Assembly: GCF_001421715.1 (NCBI RefSeq)
Contig: NZ_LMKP01000041.1
Location: 388,855-452,854 of the forward strand
Length of the DNA stretch: 64,000 nt
Direction: 5' to 3'
Source of the DNA: Sphingomonas sp. Leaf22
GTDB taxonomy: Bacteria > Pseudomonadota > Alphaproteobacteria > Sphingomonadales > Sphingomonadaceae
Shown here: piece by piece, positions 37,617-46,780 of the stretch
How the letters are laid out: every line of letters starts with the position of its first letter
Position numbering within the stretch: the stretch's first letter is position 1
Translations under genes and position numbers: made by a program
Notes under the pieces: model-generated
Told to the model about the DNA's origin: nothing
The model's input: the letters and a program-made list of their open reading frames with translations, nothing else
The model's database searches: none

Positions 37617-38570
37617 ATGACCGACACCCAACGCCCCGTCATCGAATTGCTGATCGCGGCCCCCCGCGGCTTCTGCGCCGGCGTCGACCGCGCCATCCAG
37701 ATCGTCGAGCTCGCGATCCAGAAACACGGCGCGCCGGTCTATGTCCGGCACGAAATCGTCCATAACAAGTTCGTGGTCGACTCGCTCCGGGCCAAGGGCG
37801 CGGTGTTCGTCGAGGAACTGGATCAGGTGCCCGACGGCGTGCCGGTTGTGTTCTCGGCGCATGGCGTGCCCAAATCGGTCCCGGCGGCGGCCAGCCAGCG
37901 CGGCCTCGAATATCTCGACGCGACCTGCCCGCTGGTGTCGAAGGTCCACCGCCAGGCCGAACGGCTGGTCGCCAGCGGCCGCCACATCCTGTTCGTCGGC
38001 CATGCCGGCCATCCCGAAGTCATCGGCACCTTCGGCCAGGTGCCCGCGGGGCAGATGACGCTGATCGAGACGGTCGAGGACGTCGCCGCGCTCCAGCCCG
38101 CCGACCCCGACAACCTCGCCTTCCTGACGCAGACGACGCTGTCGGTCGACGACACCCGCGCCATCGTCGAGGCGACGATCGGCCGCTTCCCGAGCATCGT
38201 CGCGCCCAAGGCCGACGACATCTGCTACGCCACGTCGAACCGGCAGAATGCGGTGAAGGCGATCGCGCAAAGCTGCGACATGATGCTCGTCATCGGCGCG
38301 CCCAATTCGTCGAACTCGGTGCGGCTGGTCGAGGTCGCCGAGCGCGAGGGCACCCGTGCCCGCCTGATCCAGCGCGCCGCCGAACTCGACTTCGCATGGC
38401 TGGAGGGGGTCGGCACGCTCGGCATCACCGCCGGTGCGTCGGCGCCCGAAGTGCTGGTCCGCGAACTGGTCGACCGCATCGCTACCCGCTACGACGTCAC
38501 CGAGTCCGAGGTCGAGATGACCCGTGAAACGATCGCGTTCAAACTGCCGCGCGGCCTCGAAGCCGCCTGA
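37617..38570 (+). CDS. ispH: 4-hydroxy-3-methylbut-2-enyl diphosphate reductase
   Basis: A 317-residue Fe-S enzyme, last step of the MEP pathway making IPP and DMAPP. The three cluster cysteines are in [23 protein letters not shown] and [22 protein letters not shown] and VFSAHGVP supply substrate-binding residues. The final stretch [12 protein letters not shown] is also conserved. ATG 37617 is the family start although the frame is open further upstream. Its stop shares one base with the thrB start, beginning a run of four overlapping genes. Confidence 0.97.
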   Translation: MTDTQRPVIELLIAAPRGFCAGVDRAIQIVELAIQKHGAPVYVRHEIVHNKFVVDSLRAKGAVFVEELDQVPDGVPVVFSAHGVPKSVPAAASQRGLEYLDATCPLVSKVHRQAERLVASGRHILFVGHAGHPEVIGTFGQVPAGQMTLIETVEDVAALQPADPDNLAFLTQTTLSVDDTRAIVEATIGRFPSIVAPKADDICYATSNRQNAVKAIAQSCDMMLVIGAPNSSNSVRLVEVAEREGTRARLIQRAAELDFAWLEGVGTLGITAGASAPEVLVRELVDRIATRYDVTESEVEMTRETIAFKLPRGLEAA

Positions 38571-39523
38571 TGGCCGTCTATACGCAGGTGTCGGCAGAGG
38601 CGCTCGCGCGCTTCCTGTCGGGCTATGACCATGGCGACCTGATTTCGGCCAAGGGCATCGCCGAAGGGGTCGAGAACAGCAACTATCTGGTCGATACCAC
38701 CACCGGCCGTTTCATCCTGACGCTGTATGAAAAGCGGGTCGATCTGGCCGACCTGCCCTTCTTCTTCGCGATGACCGATGCGTTGGCGGATGCCGGCAAT
38801 CCGGTGCCGCGCGCGCTGCCCGATCGCGCGGGACAGGTGATCCAGACGCTGGAGGGTCGCCCCGCCTGTCTGATCGAATTCCTGTCGGGCGTGTCGGTCA
38901 GCCATCCGACTCCCGAACAGGCACATGCCGCCGGTGCGGCGCTCGGCGCGCTCCATCGCGGCCTGACCGGCTTCGCGCCGACGCGCGCCAATTCGATGGG
39001 TGTCGGCGCATGGCCGACGCTGTTCGCCGACTGTGCGCCCCAGCTCGATTCGATCCGGCCCGGCCTGCGCGCGCGGGTCGGCAGCGCGCTCGATACGGTC
39101 GTTGCGGCATGGCCCGCCGACCTGCCGACCGGCGCGATCCATGCCGATCTGTTCCCCGACAACGTGCTGATGCTCGGCGACCGCGTCACCGGGCTGATCG
39201 ACTTCTATTTCGCCTGCACCGACATCGTCGCCTATGACGTCGCGATCACCCATTCGGCATGGAGCTTCGATGCGAAGGGTGCGCCGCTCGACCCCGCGAT
39301 CGGACGGGCGCTGCTGGCCGGCTATCGGACACAGGCTTCACTCACCGAGGCCGAGGTCGCCGCGCTGCCGCTGCTGGCGAAGGGGGCCTGCATCCGCTTC
39401 CTGCTGACCCGCGCGTGGGACTGGATCAATACGCCGGCCGACGCGCTGGTGACGCGCAAGGACCCGCTCGCCTATCTGCGCCGGCTCGACTGGTACGACG
39501 CGAACCCGGCCGCCTTCGCATGA
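38570..39523 (+). CDS. thrB: Homoserine kinase (ThrB2, APH-fold type)
   Basis: A 317-residue kinase of the aminoglycoside-phosphotransferase fold that phosphorylates homoserine for threonine synthesis. Motifs: [11 protein letters not shown] and FILTLYEKR in the N-lobe, the Brenner-type catalytic loop [15 protein letters not shown], then [18 protein letters not shown]. This alphaproteobacterial type differs from the GHMP-kinase ThrB of enteric bacteria. The start ATG overlaps the ispH stop by one base, and the end overlaps rnhA by four bases. Confidence 0.94.
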   Translation: MAVYTQVSAEALARFLSGYDHGDLISAKGIAEGVENSNYLVDTTTGRFILTLYEKRVDLADLPFFFAMTDALADAGNPVPRALPDRAGQVIQTLEGRPACLIEFLSGVSVSHPTPEQAHAAGAALGALHRGLTGFAPTRANSMGVGAWPTLFADCAPQLDSIRPGLRARVGSALDTVVAAWPADLPTGAIHADLFPDNVLMLGDRVTGLIDFYFACTDIVAYDVAITHSAWSFDAKGAPLDPAIGRALLAGYRTQASLTEAEVAALPLLAKGACIRFLLTRAWDWINTPADALVTRKDPLAYLRRLDWYDANPAAFA

Positions 39524-39972
39524 CCGATGCGCCCGAACTTCCCCGCGTCGAAATCGCGACCGATGGCGCGTGCAAGGGCAATCCCGGCCGTGGCGGCTGG
39601 GGCGCGGTGCTGCGCGCCGCTGATGGCCGCGAGCGTGAATTGTCGGGCGGCGAGCGCGAGACGACCAACAACCGCATGGAATTGATGGCCGCGATCGAGG
39701 GGCTGAACGCACTCAAACGTCCCTGCCGCGTGATCCTGTCGACCGACAGCCGCTATGTAATGGACGGCCTGACCAAATGGATCAAAGGCTGGCAGAAAAA
39801 CGGGTGGAAGACCGCCGCCCGGCAACCGGTCAAGAACGCCGAACTGTGGCAGCAACTGCTCGCCGCCGCCAAACCGCACCGCATCGAATGGGTGTGGGTG
39901 AAGGGCCATGCCGGCCACCCCGATAACGAGCGCGCCGACCGGCTCGCCAGCGATGCAGCCCTGAACCAATGA
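39520..39972 (+). CDS. rnhA: Ribonuclease HI
   Basis: A 150-residue RNase that cuts the RNA strand of RNA-DNA hybrids. Catalytic residues are visible as the Asp in [13 protein letters not shown], the Glu in [13 protein letters not shown], the Asp in [10 protein letters not shown] and the Asp in [12 protein letters not shown]. The helix with [24 protein letters not shown] is the basic handle region. ATG 39520 overlaps thrB by four bases (ATGA). The end overlaps the next gene in the same manner. Confidence 0.97.
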   Translation: MTDAPELPRVEIATDGACKGNPGRGGWGAVLRAADGRERELSGGERETTNNRMELMAAIEGLNALKRPCRVILSTDSRYVMDGLTKWIKGWQKNGWKTAARQPVKNAELWQQLLAAAKPHRIEWVWVKGHAGHPDNERADRLASDAALNQ

Positions 39973-40634
39973 TCCCACGCGTCCTGATCGACACCGCGCA
40001 CGTGCCCGGCGACAATGTCGAATTGCGCCTCGTCCAGCGCGGCGACGACTTCATGATCGTCCTCGACCGCAACGAATTGATGAGCAGCCGCATGTCGGCG
40101 TCGGAAGAGGCGTTGGCCGATCTCGGCTGCGCCCACCTTACGGCACGCAAGGGCGCGCGGGTGCTGATCGGCGGCCTCGGCATGGGCTTCACCCTGCGCC
40201 GCGCGCTGAAGATTCTGCCCGCCGATGCCGAGGTGGTCGTCGCCGAGCTGGTACCCAAGATCGTCGACTGGGCGCGCGGACCGCTGGCGCACATCTTCGA
40301 CGGCTGCCTCGACGATCCGCGCGTGCGGATCGCGGTGGGCGACGTAGCGTGGGCGATCGAGGACGGCGGCTGGGACGCAATCCTGCTTGACGTCGACAAC
40401 GGTCCCGATGGCTTGACCCATGCCGGCAACGACAAGCTGTATTCGGCCCGCGGGCTACAGGTCACCAAGCGCACGCTGCACGCCGGCGGCGTACTGGCGA
40501 TCTGGTCGGCCTATGCCGATCCGGCGTTTACGAAACGACTGCGCGATAGCGGCTATGCGGTGGAGGAGCAGGTGGTGCGGGCGCGGGGGACGAAGGGTGC
40601 GCGGCATGTGATCTGGCTGGCCGGGCGGCGATAG
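39969..40634 (+). CDS. Spermidine-synthase-like SAM-dependent protein
   Basis: A 221-residue protein with a Rossmann methyltransferase-type fold: [19 protein letters not shown] binds the nucleoside part, [17 protein letters not shown] follows, and [24 protein letters not shown] is the late motif. These small spermidine-synthase homologues often lack polyamine synthase activity, so the reaction is uncertain. It overlaps rnhA by four bases and ends the ispH-thrB-rnhA run. Confidence 0.85.
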   Translation: MIPRVLIDTAHVPGDNVELRLVQRGDDFMIVLDRNELMSSRMSASEEALADLGCAHLTARKGARVLIGGLGMGFTLRRALKILPADAEVVVAELVPKIVDWARGPLAHIFDGCLDDPRVRIAVGDVAWAIEDGGWDAILLDVDNGPDGLTHAGNDKLYSARGLQVTKRTLHAGGVLAIWSAYADPAFTKRLRDSGYAVEEQVVRARGTKGARHVIWLAGRR

Positions 40635-40654
40635 GGGGTTTTCTTTCGCCGTTT
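40626..40654 (+). terminator. Weak hairpin at the end of the ispH operon
   Basis: CGGCGA and TCGCCG (40626-40631 and 40646-40651) flank a T-rich loop and are followed by TTT. The stop codon of the spermidine-synthase-like gene lies next to the 5' arm. It could end the ispH-thrB-rnhA transcript. Confidence 0.4.
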
Positions 40655-40660
40655 GCTAAG

Positions 40661-40838
40661 CGGGATCGACATTCAGTTCGCTGGACGCAGGGATAGCGTT
40701 CGATCGCCTATCGTCACTCCCGCGTAGGCGGGAGTCCATATACGCCAGCGTCGCGAATCCAGCCAAACCGTTGGCGGATATAGATTCCCGCCTGCGCGGG
40801 AATGACGAAATTCCGCGCTTATCGTTGAATTTCGATAG
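40661..40838. repeat. Copy B of the ~178-bp dispersed repeat
   Basis: The same element as at 22659-22837, in the same orientation, with the shared core TACGCCAGCGTCGCGAATCC and the palindromic pair CTCCCGCGTAGGCGGGAGT / ATTCCCGCCTGCGCGGGAAT. Differences are scattered substitutions and a few single-base indels. Confidence 0.85.
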
Positions 40839-40934
40839 GTCCCAGGAACCTCCATTCCTACTTGATCGGAGTCCCCTTTCCGCTTTGTTGAAGTCATCCC
40901 CCCGTTTGGTTGAAGCCCCTCTCCCATTTCAACG

Positions 40935-41240
40935 CCCCTTCCCGTTTGGTTCGAGCTTGTCGAGAACGGGGCTCCGCGAGGGCATCAGTGAAGGGAGATC
41001 AACCGCCCTTTCCTCTGGTCAGTTCGCGCCTGTCGAGAACCCGCCTGCCCCAAGCAACCCGTTCTCGACGGGCGCTTCTCGACAAGCTCGAAGCTGCTCG
41101 AACCGAACGGAATGTGCGCGGGCGAGGCGTGAACTGAAAACCGTTCGTGCTGAGTAGGGACTGAGCGAAGTCGAAGGTTCGTATTGAAGCACCTTTGGCG
41201 CGGGTCCTTCGATACGCCATCTCGACAAGCTCAATAGCTA
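40935..41240. repeat. Cluster of TTCGAGC/TCGAGAA-type short repeats
   Basis: Several copies of short elements such as GTTCGAGCTTGTCGAGAACG, TCTCGACAAGCTCGAA and CTCGACAAGCTC in both orientations, interspersed with TTCGGTTCGAGC-like parts. Related fragments occur at 23166-23200 and 62555-62665. No gene is seen in 40839-41260. Confidence 0.7.
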
Positions 41241-41260
41241 CGCAGCAAAAACGGACAGCC

Positions 41261-41404
41261 CTATTCATCCGTCCGCATCTTCACCTTGTTCGGCAGGTCC
41301 TTCCCCTTGGTCCGCCGCGACGGCAACTGCACCGGGTTCTTCTTCTTCCAGTCCCCCCAACGCTTCGGGCCTTCGGGGGTATCGATGATCGTATCGTCGT
41401 CCAT
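41261..41404 (-). CDS. Small basic protein, 47 aa
   Basis: A short ORF: MDDDTIIDTPEGPKRWGDWK, then a very basic stretch KKKNPVQLPSRRTKGKDLPN, ending KVKMRTDE. The acidic start, tryptophan pair and basic tail give it clear protein character, and the frame closes neatly before a repeat cluster. The family is unknown. It is preceded by the terminator hairpin of the aldehyde dehydrogenase gene, so it should have its own promoter or depend on readthrough. Confidence 0.6.
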   Translation of the reverse strand: MDDDTIIDTPEGPKRWGDWKKKNPVQLPSRRTKGKDLPNKVKMRTDE

Positions 41405-41424
41405 CACGCTATCCAAAACGAAAA

Positions 41425-41453
41425 GGGGCGGCGGATCAACGACCCGCCGCCCC
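41425..41453 (-). terminator. Terminator of the aldehyde dehydrogenase gene
   Basis: GGGGCGGCGG and CCGCCGCCCC (10-bp stem, 9-base loop) are followed on the minus strand by TTTTCGTTTT. It lies 22 bases after the dehydrogenase stop. Confidence 0.85.
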
Positions 41454-41475
41454 GTTCTTTCCAGTCAGGAAACGA

Positions 41476-43053
41476 TCAGCCGACCGTCCACGCTCCGTCG
41501 ATCCGCGTCAGCGCACCCTGCTGGTTGCCTTCGCGGAGGGCGTCGGGCAGCAGTGCTTCCGGGAAGTCCTGATACGACACCGGCCGCAGGAAGCGGTGGA
41601 TCGCCAGCGTGCCGACCGAGGTCGTGCGCCCGTCCGAAGTCGCCGGGAACGGCCCGCCATGGACCATCGCATGGCCCACTTCGACGCCGGTCGGCCAGCC
41701 ATTGCACAGGATGCGGCCGACGGTGCGTTCCAGCACCGGGATCAGCTTGCGCGCGTCCTCGTAATCGCCCTCGTCGATCTGCAAGGTCGCGGTCAGCTGC
41801 CCTTCCAGCTTCGACAACACCTCGACCAGTTCGTCGGCATCGGTGCACTTCACGACCATCGACGACATGCCGAACACTTCGTGCGCATGCGCCGGATCGG
41901 CGATGAAGTCCTTGCCCGACACGGCAAAGATCGCGGCGCGGCCACGGGTCGGGCCTTCCGGTGCCTGCCCTTCGCCGACCAGCGTCACCGCCGGGCTCGA
42001 CGCCAGCTTGGCGCGGCCTTCCTCGAACGCCTTGTGGATGCCGTCGCTCAGCATCACCTGCGCCGGGGTGCCGAGCAGCGCGTCGCCCGCCGTGTCGAGG
42101 AACGCGTCGAGCTCCGGCCCGTCGATGCCGAGCACCAGACCCGGATTGGTGCAGAACTGGCCCGCGCCCATGCTCAGCGACCCGACATAGCCCTTGGCCA
42201 GTGCCCCGCCGCGATTCTTGAGCGCTTCGGGCATCAGCACGACCGGGTTGATCGACGACATCTCGGCATAGACCGGGATCGGCTGCGGCCGTTCCTGCGC
42301 GACCTTCATCAGCGCGGTACCGCCGCTGCGCGAACCGGTGAAGCCGACCGCCTGCACGCGCGGATCGGCGACCAGCGCGGTGCCGATGACCTGACCCGAC
42401 CCCGATACCATCGAGAACACGCCATCAGGCATGCCGGTCTTTTCCGCCGCACGGACGATCGCCAGTGCGACCAGTTCAGCGGTGCCGGGATGCGCCTGAT
42501 GCGCCTTCACGATCACCGGGCAACCGGCGGCCAGCGCCGACGCGGTGTCGCCACCGGCGGTCGAGAAGGCAAGCGGGAAGTTCGACGCGCCGAACACGAC
42601 GACCGGACCCACCGGAATGGTACGCAGCCGCAGGTCGGGCTTGGGCACCGGCGCGCGTGCGGCATCGGCGTGATCGATGCGCAGCTGCTGCCATGCGCCG
42701 TCGCGCACTTCCTTGGCGAACAAGCGCAGCTGACCGCAGGTACGGCCGCGCTCGCCGGTCAGGCGCGCGGTCGGCAGGCCGGTTTCGCGGCTGCCGCGTT
42801 CGATCAGCTCGTCGCCCAGCGCCTCGATCTCGTCGGCGATCGCGTCGAGGAAGCTCGCGCGCTGTTCGATCGGCAGCGCGGCATAGATCGGGAACGCCTG
42901 CGCCGCACGGGCGCATGCTTCTTCCGCGTCTTCCTTGGTGCCCTTCGAAAAACCTTCGCCGAACAGCGCGCCGGTCGCGGGGTCATAGGCCTGGAACAGA
43001 TCGTCGCGGGCAACCCGCTTGGATCCCAGGAACAGTTCGCCGGTGATCGTCAT
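41476..43053 (-). CDS. Alpha-ketoglutarate semialdehyde (2,5-dioxovalerate) dehydrogenase
   Basis: A 525-residue NAD(P)+-dependent aldehyde dehydrogenase of the KGSADH class, which makes 2-oxoglutarate in non-phosphorylating pentose, glucarate or hydroxyproline pathways. Landmarks: VVVFGASNFPLAFSTAGGDTASALAAGCPVIVKAH, GFTGSRSGG, catalytic Glu in AEMSSINPVV and catalytic Cys in GAGQFCTNPG; the tail NGWPTGVEVGHAMVHGGPFPATSD is diagnostic for this subgroup. ATG 43053 has GAGG upstream; ATG 43059 is an alternative. Its neighbours (FAD amine oxidase, hydrolase) do not define the source pathway. Confidence 0.9.
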   Translation of the reverse strand: MTITGELFLGSKRVARDDLFQAYDPATGALFGEGFSKGTKEDAEEACARAAQAFPIYAALPIEQRASFLDAIADEIEALGDELIERGSRETGLPTARLTGERGRTCGQLRLFAKEVRDGAWQQLRIDHADAARAPVPKPDLRLRTIPVGPVVVFGASNFPLAFSTAGGDTASALAAGCPVIVKAHQAHPGTAELVALAIVRAAEKTGMPDGVFSMVSGSGQVIGTALVADPRVQAVGFTGSRSGGTALMKVAQERPQPIPVYAEMSSINPVVLMPEALKNRGGALAKGYVGSLSMGAGQFCTNPGLVLGIDGPELDAFLDTAGDALLGTPAQVMLSDGIHKAFEEGRAKLASSPAVTLVGEGQAPEGPTRGRAAIFAVSGKDFIADPAHAHEVFGMSSMVVKCTDADELVEVLSKLEGQLTATLQIDEGDYEDARKLIPVLERTVGRILCNGWPTGVEVGHAMVHGGPFPATSDGRTTSVGTLAIHRFLRPVSYQDFPEALLPDALREGNQQGALTRIDGAWTVG

Positions 43054-43130
43054 GTGCATCCTCGTGTGATGGTGGCGTTGCCGTCCAGATAGGAACCGAT
43101 AGCGCTAACGTAAATGGTCGACTCGGGTAA

Positions 43131-44222
43131 TTACTCCGACAATCTATGCGGCGAATAGCGCGCCGGGTCGACCCCCTCCGGCACATCGCCCTGCCCGAGC
43201 AGCGCCGCGCACATCCGCGCGGCGGCGGGCGCGGTCTGGATACCGAAGCCGCCCTGCCCCGCGCACCAGAACAATCCCGGCACCCGCGTGTCGAACCCAT
43301 AGACCGGCAACCGGTCGGGCGCAAAGCTGCGCAGGCCCGCCCAACGCCGCTCGACCGCTTCGACCCGCCAGTCGACCGCCGCCTCGAACCGGTCGATCGC
43401 CAGCGCGACGTCGATCTCCTCGGGCGCGACGTCGTGCGGCCGGTCGGGCGTCTCGTCATGCGGCGACAGCCATAGCCGCCCGCCCGGTTCGGGCTTGAAA
43501 TAGAATCCGCCCGCCGTGTCGATCACCAGCGGCAGGTCGGGCGACGCGGGCGGATCGATCCGCACCTGCACCACCGTCCGGCGATAGGGCCGGATGCCGA
43601 GCGGTGCCGCCCCCAGCAAGGCGGCGACCCCGTCCGCCCATGCGCCGGCGGCGTTGACGACGATGTCGGCGACGATCGTCCCCGCCGCCGTCTGCAATTC
43701 CCAGCCGTCACCGACCCGCCGCGCCCCGGTCAGCCGCGCATCGCACCGGACGTCCACGCCGCCGCGCCGCGCCCTGGCCAGATAGGCGGCATGCAGCGCG
43801 CCGACATCGATATCGGCGCAACCCGGCGACCACAACGCATGCCACTCGCCGCGCAACCCCGCGACGACGCGGTGCGGATCGCGTCGCTCGATCGGCACGC
43901 CGCTGCTTGCAAAGTCCTGCGCCAGCGCGTCGAGCACCGCCGGATCGCGCGCCAGCAGCAATTCGCCGCGCGTCCGCAGGAAGCCGTGATCGGCGAACCC
44001 GGCGGGCGGCGCGTGCAGCAGCGGCCCCGATGCGGTCGTCAGCGGCTGGACCAGCGGCCCGCCATAGGTTTCCGACCAGAACGCCGCCGACCGTCCCGTC
44101 GCGTGATAGCCCGGCTGCGATTCGGCCTCGCACAGCACCACATCGTCCTGCGGGGCCAACTCGGCGGCAAGGCTGGCCCCCGCCATCCCCGCGCCGATGA
44201 TTGCGACCCGCCGCCGCGTCAT
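43131..44222 (-). CDS. FAD-dependent amino-acid/amine oxidoreductase (DAO family)
   Basis: A 363-residue flavoprotein with N-terminal FAD-binding VAIIGAGMAGASLAAELA, YHATGRSAAFWSETYGG in the region that contacts the flavin, NAAGAWADGVAALLG in the middle, and the C-terminal second FAD contact PGLFWCAGQGGFGIQTAPAAARM. It is closest in feel to glycine/D-amino-acid oxidase-type DAO proteins; the substrate is not determined. ATG 44222 overlaps the hydrolase gene by four bases. It could supply an amino-acid-derived aldehyde or keto acid, but this is speculation. Confidence 0.85.
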   Translation of the reverse strand: MTRRRVAIIGAGMAGASLAAELAPQDDVVLCEAESQPGYHATGRSAAFWSETYGGPLVQPLTTASGPLLHAPPAGFADHGFLRTRGELLLARDPAVLDALAQDFASSGVPIERRDPHRVVAGLRGEWHALWSPGCADIDVGALHAAYLARARRGGVDVRCDARLTGARRVGDGWELQTAAGTIVADIVVNAAGAWADGVAALLGAAPLGIRPYRRTVVQVRIDPPASPDLPLVIDTAGGFYFKPEPGGRLWLSPHDETPDRPHDVAPEEIDVALAIDRFEAAVDWRVEAVERRWAGLRSFAPDRLPVYGFDTRVPGLFWCAGQGGFGIQTAPAAARMCAALLGQGDVPEGVDPARYSPHRLSE

Positions 44223-45178
44223 GCGTGCGCCCGGTGTGGCGCGGGGGCGCGGGCGTCGAGGAAGGTGTCGATCGCCGTAATCGCTTTGCCACGCACCGGG
44301 TCGGCCTCGCGCAGGATTTCATGCGCCGACTCCGCTCCGAACCGCAGCAGCTCGACATCGGGCAACCGCCCCGCGACCTCGATCGCGGCGCGCGGATCGA
44401 CCAGCGCGTCGGTATCGGCGACCAGCATCTGCACCGGCACCCGCGTCTCCGCCAGTCGCGGATCGGCACGCAGCTCGCGCGTCGAGCGAAAGGCATCGAT
44501 CACCCAGCGCCAGCTCGGCGGCCCGGTATGATGCAAGGGGTTGGCGCTGTGCCACCACAATTCGTCGGCATAGCGCGCCGGGTCATGGGTCAGCATCGAC
44601 TCGCGCGGGCGCACCGTATGCGGGCGCTCGTTGCCCTTCCATGCGGGCCGGAGCGGGCTGCCCATCGCGCCCAGCACCCGCGCCATCCGCTCGCCGAATC
44701 GCGGCCCGATCGGCGCGCGCAGGCCCAGCATCGGCGCGACCAGCACGCACGCGGCCGGATCGATCCGCCGTTCGGCCACCGCGCGCAGCGCCAGATGCCC
44801 GCCCATCGAATGGCCGATGATCGCGCGTGGCCCCGCCGCCTGCCACTGGCTCCAGAAAGCGGTCAGGTCGTCGAGATAGGTTTCGAACCGGTCGATATCG
44901 CCGCAATCGCCCGCCGGGGTGCAGCGCCCCGATCCGCCCTGCCCGCGCCAATCGAACGCGGTGATGCTCCACCCGCGGACATGCCAATGGGCAAAGGCTT
45001 CGAGATATTTCTCGAACACGTCGCCGCGCCCGGTCTGGAACAACAGGCTCCCGCGCGGACGGACATTGGCGGCGGCGGCCCAATCGAACCGGCGATGCGC
45101 CCAGCCATCGGGGGCATGCCATGGCGTGATGGCGGCTGCGGCGGGAATCGCGCGACGGTACAGGGCGTGGGCGGCCAT
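44219..45178 (-). CDS. Alpha/beta-hydrolase, lysophospholipase/monoglyceride-lipase type
   Basis: A 319-residue hydrolase. Serine nucleophile in IIGHSMGGHLALR, oxyanion region SLLFQTGRGDVFEKYLE, the acid residue in LVADTDALVDP and the His in SAHEILREADPV complete the triad. The order and spacing fit PldB-like (serine aminopeptidase S33) hydrolases. There is no signal peptide, so it acts in the cytoplasm or at the membrane face. It is translationally coupled to the following DAO gene and divergent from cpaA. Confidence 0.87.
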   Translation of the reverse strand: MAAHALYRRAIPAAAAITPWHAPDGWAHRRFDWAAAANVRPRGSLLFQTGRGDVFEKYLEAFAHWHVRGWSITAFDWRGQGGSGRCTPAGDCGDIDRFETYLDDLTAFWSQWQAAGPRAIIGHSMGGHLALRAVAERRIDPAACVLVAPMLGLRAPIGPRFGERMARVLGAMGSPLRPAWKGNERPHTVRPRESMLTHDPARYADELWWHSANPLHHTGPPSWRWVIDAFRSTRELRADPRLAETRVPVQMLVADTDALVDPRAAIEVAGRLPDVELLRFGAESAHEILREADPVRGKAITAIDTFLDARAPAPHRAHA

Positions 45179-45224
45179 GGGTTCGGTTACGGTTTAGAAA
45201 CCCCTCACGTCTAGTGTTAACGAC

Positions 45225-45698
45225 ATGTGGGGAAATCTCGTTCCGTGGCTGGCGCTCGCGCTCGTCCTGCTGCTCATGGCCGCGGGGATCGAGGATGCCC
45301 GCACCCGTGAAATCGCCAACTGGAAGAATGCGGCGATCGCGCTGCTGGCACCGCTGTGGTGGCTGGCCAACGACCTGTCGGGCATCGACATGGCGTGGCA
45401 GGCGGGCGTGGCGACCGGCGTCTTCGCGCTGTTCGTCGCCGCCTATGCCGCCGGACAGATGGGCGGCGGCGACGTGAAGCTGATCGGGGCGCTGGCGCTG
45501 TGGTTGCCGCCGGGGGCGGTGCTGTCGATGCTGCTGGTCATGTCGCTGCTCGGCGGGGCGTTGACCATCCTGTTCCTTGCCGATCGGTGGCGTCGCCGGG
45601 GGAAGGACGTGCCCGAAATCCCCTATGGCATCGCCATCGCGGTGGCCGGGATGCTGGCAATCGCGAACCCGATCTTAACCCATTCCGGTCATATTTGA
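45225..45698 (+). CDS. cpaA: Prepilin peptidase CpaA (TadV-like)
   Basis: A 157-residue A24-type aspartic peptidase of the inner membrane that cleaves the leader of Flp pilin. The two catalytic aspartates are Asp24 in GIEDARTREIANWKN and the Asp in QMGGGDVKLIGAL (near 83). Six hydrophobic stretches match the family. It is the first gene of the pilus operon. The start at ATG 45225 lacks a strong ribosome site. Confidence 0.93.
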   Translation: MWGNLVPWLALALVLLLMAAGIEDARTREIANWKNAAIALLAPLWWLANDLSGIDMAWQAGVATGVFALFVAAYAAGQMGGGDVKLIGALALWLPPGAVLSMLLVMSLLGGALTILFLADRWRRRGKDVPEIPYGIAIAVAGMLAIANPILTHSGHI

Positions 45699-45742
45699 CC
45701 ACGAATCGAACCGGCCAGACGAACTGAAAGGCCAATGAGGTC

Positions 45743-46780
45743 ATGGACTCACGCAAATTGTTCCTGCTGGCCGGTGCGCTGGTCATCGCCGCGATGACGG
45801 CGTTGATGGCGCGCAGCCTGATGGTCGGGGCATCGGCCCCGGTCGCCGCGGCCAGTACGCCTGCCGAAGCGCCGATCGACGGTCCCCGCGTGCTGGTCGC
45901 GACCAGGGCGCTGGCGATCGGTACGATCATCGACGCCGCCGCCCTCCGGTTTCAGCCATGGCCCAAGGAACTGGTCGAAAACGCCTATTTCCTCGAATCC
46001 TCGCCCGATGCGCGCAATCTGGTCGGCACCGTCGTCCGCTTCGCGATCCCCGCCGGACAGCCGATCACGCAAGGGTCGCTGGTCAAGCCGGGCGACCGTG
46101 GCTTCCTCGCGGCCGCGCTGGGTCCGGGGATGCGCGCGGTGACGGTGCCGGTCTCGGCCCAGAGCGCGGTCGCGGGCTTCGTGTTTCCCGGCGACCGGGT
46201 CGATCTGGTGCTGACCCAGACCGTGGCCGGCGGTGGCGACGGGCCACCGCTCAAGGCGTCCGAGACGTTCCTGCGCAACCTTCGCGTGCTGGCGACCGAC
46301 CAGCGCACCGACAAGAACAGCGACGATCAGGGCCGCACCGTCGTGTCGACCTATTCGACCGTCACCGTCGAGGCGACGCCGCGCATCGCCGAAAAGATCG
46401 CCGTCGCGCAGACCGTCGGCACGCTGTCGCTGTCGCTGCGCTCGATCGCCGACAACAAATCCGAACTCGAGGAAGCCATCGCCAGCGGCGACGTGCAGCT
46501 GCCGGCAAATGGCGATGCGAAGGCGGAAAAGGCGGCGCTCGACCGCATCGCCAGCCGCCCGCTCGATGGCCCGTCGACCTTTTCGACCGGTGCCGACGTG
46601 TCGCGGTTCCAGCGCAGCTCGGTCCCCGGCAAGGGCACCGACACGGCCGATGGCGCGGGCGGCACGATGACCGTCGCGGCAGGTCCCGCGCCCGGGGCCC
46701 CTGCCGCGCCGCACGGTCCGGTGGTTCGGATCACCCGCGGCAACGATGTGACCGACGTATCGGTCGGGGGAAACAAGTGA
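45743..46780 (+). CDS. cpaB: Flp pilus assembly protein CpaB
   Basis: A 345-residue periplasmic/inner-membrane protein. An N-terminal anchor (LFLLAGALVIAAMTALMARSLMVG) is followed by an SAF-type domain (RVLVATRALAIGTIIDAAALRFQPWP, then GQPITQGSLVKPGDRGFLAAALGPGMRAVTVPV) typical of CpaB/RcpC. The C-terminus is low-complexity Gly/Ala/Pro. It stabilises the secretin and pilus in known Tad systems. GAGG lies upstream of ATG 45743 and the stop shares one base with cpaC. Confidence 0.94.
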   Translation: MDSRKLFLLAGALVIAAMTALMARSLMVGASAPVAAASTPAEAPIDGPRVLVATRALAIGTIIDAAALRFQPWPKELVENAYFLESSPDARNLVGTVVRFAIPAGQPITQGSLVKPGDRGFLAAALGPGMRAVTVPVSAQSAVAGFVFPGDRVDLVLTQTVAGGGDGPPLKASETFLRNLRVLATDQRTDKNSDDQGRTVVSTYSTVTVEATPRIAEKIAVAQTVGTLSLSLRSIADNKSELEEAIASGDVQLPANGDAKAEKAALDRIASRPLDGPSTFSTGADVSRFQRSSVPGKGTDTADGAGGTMTVAAGPAPGAPAAPHGPVVRITRGNDVTDVSVGGNK

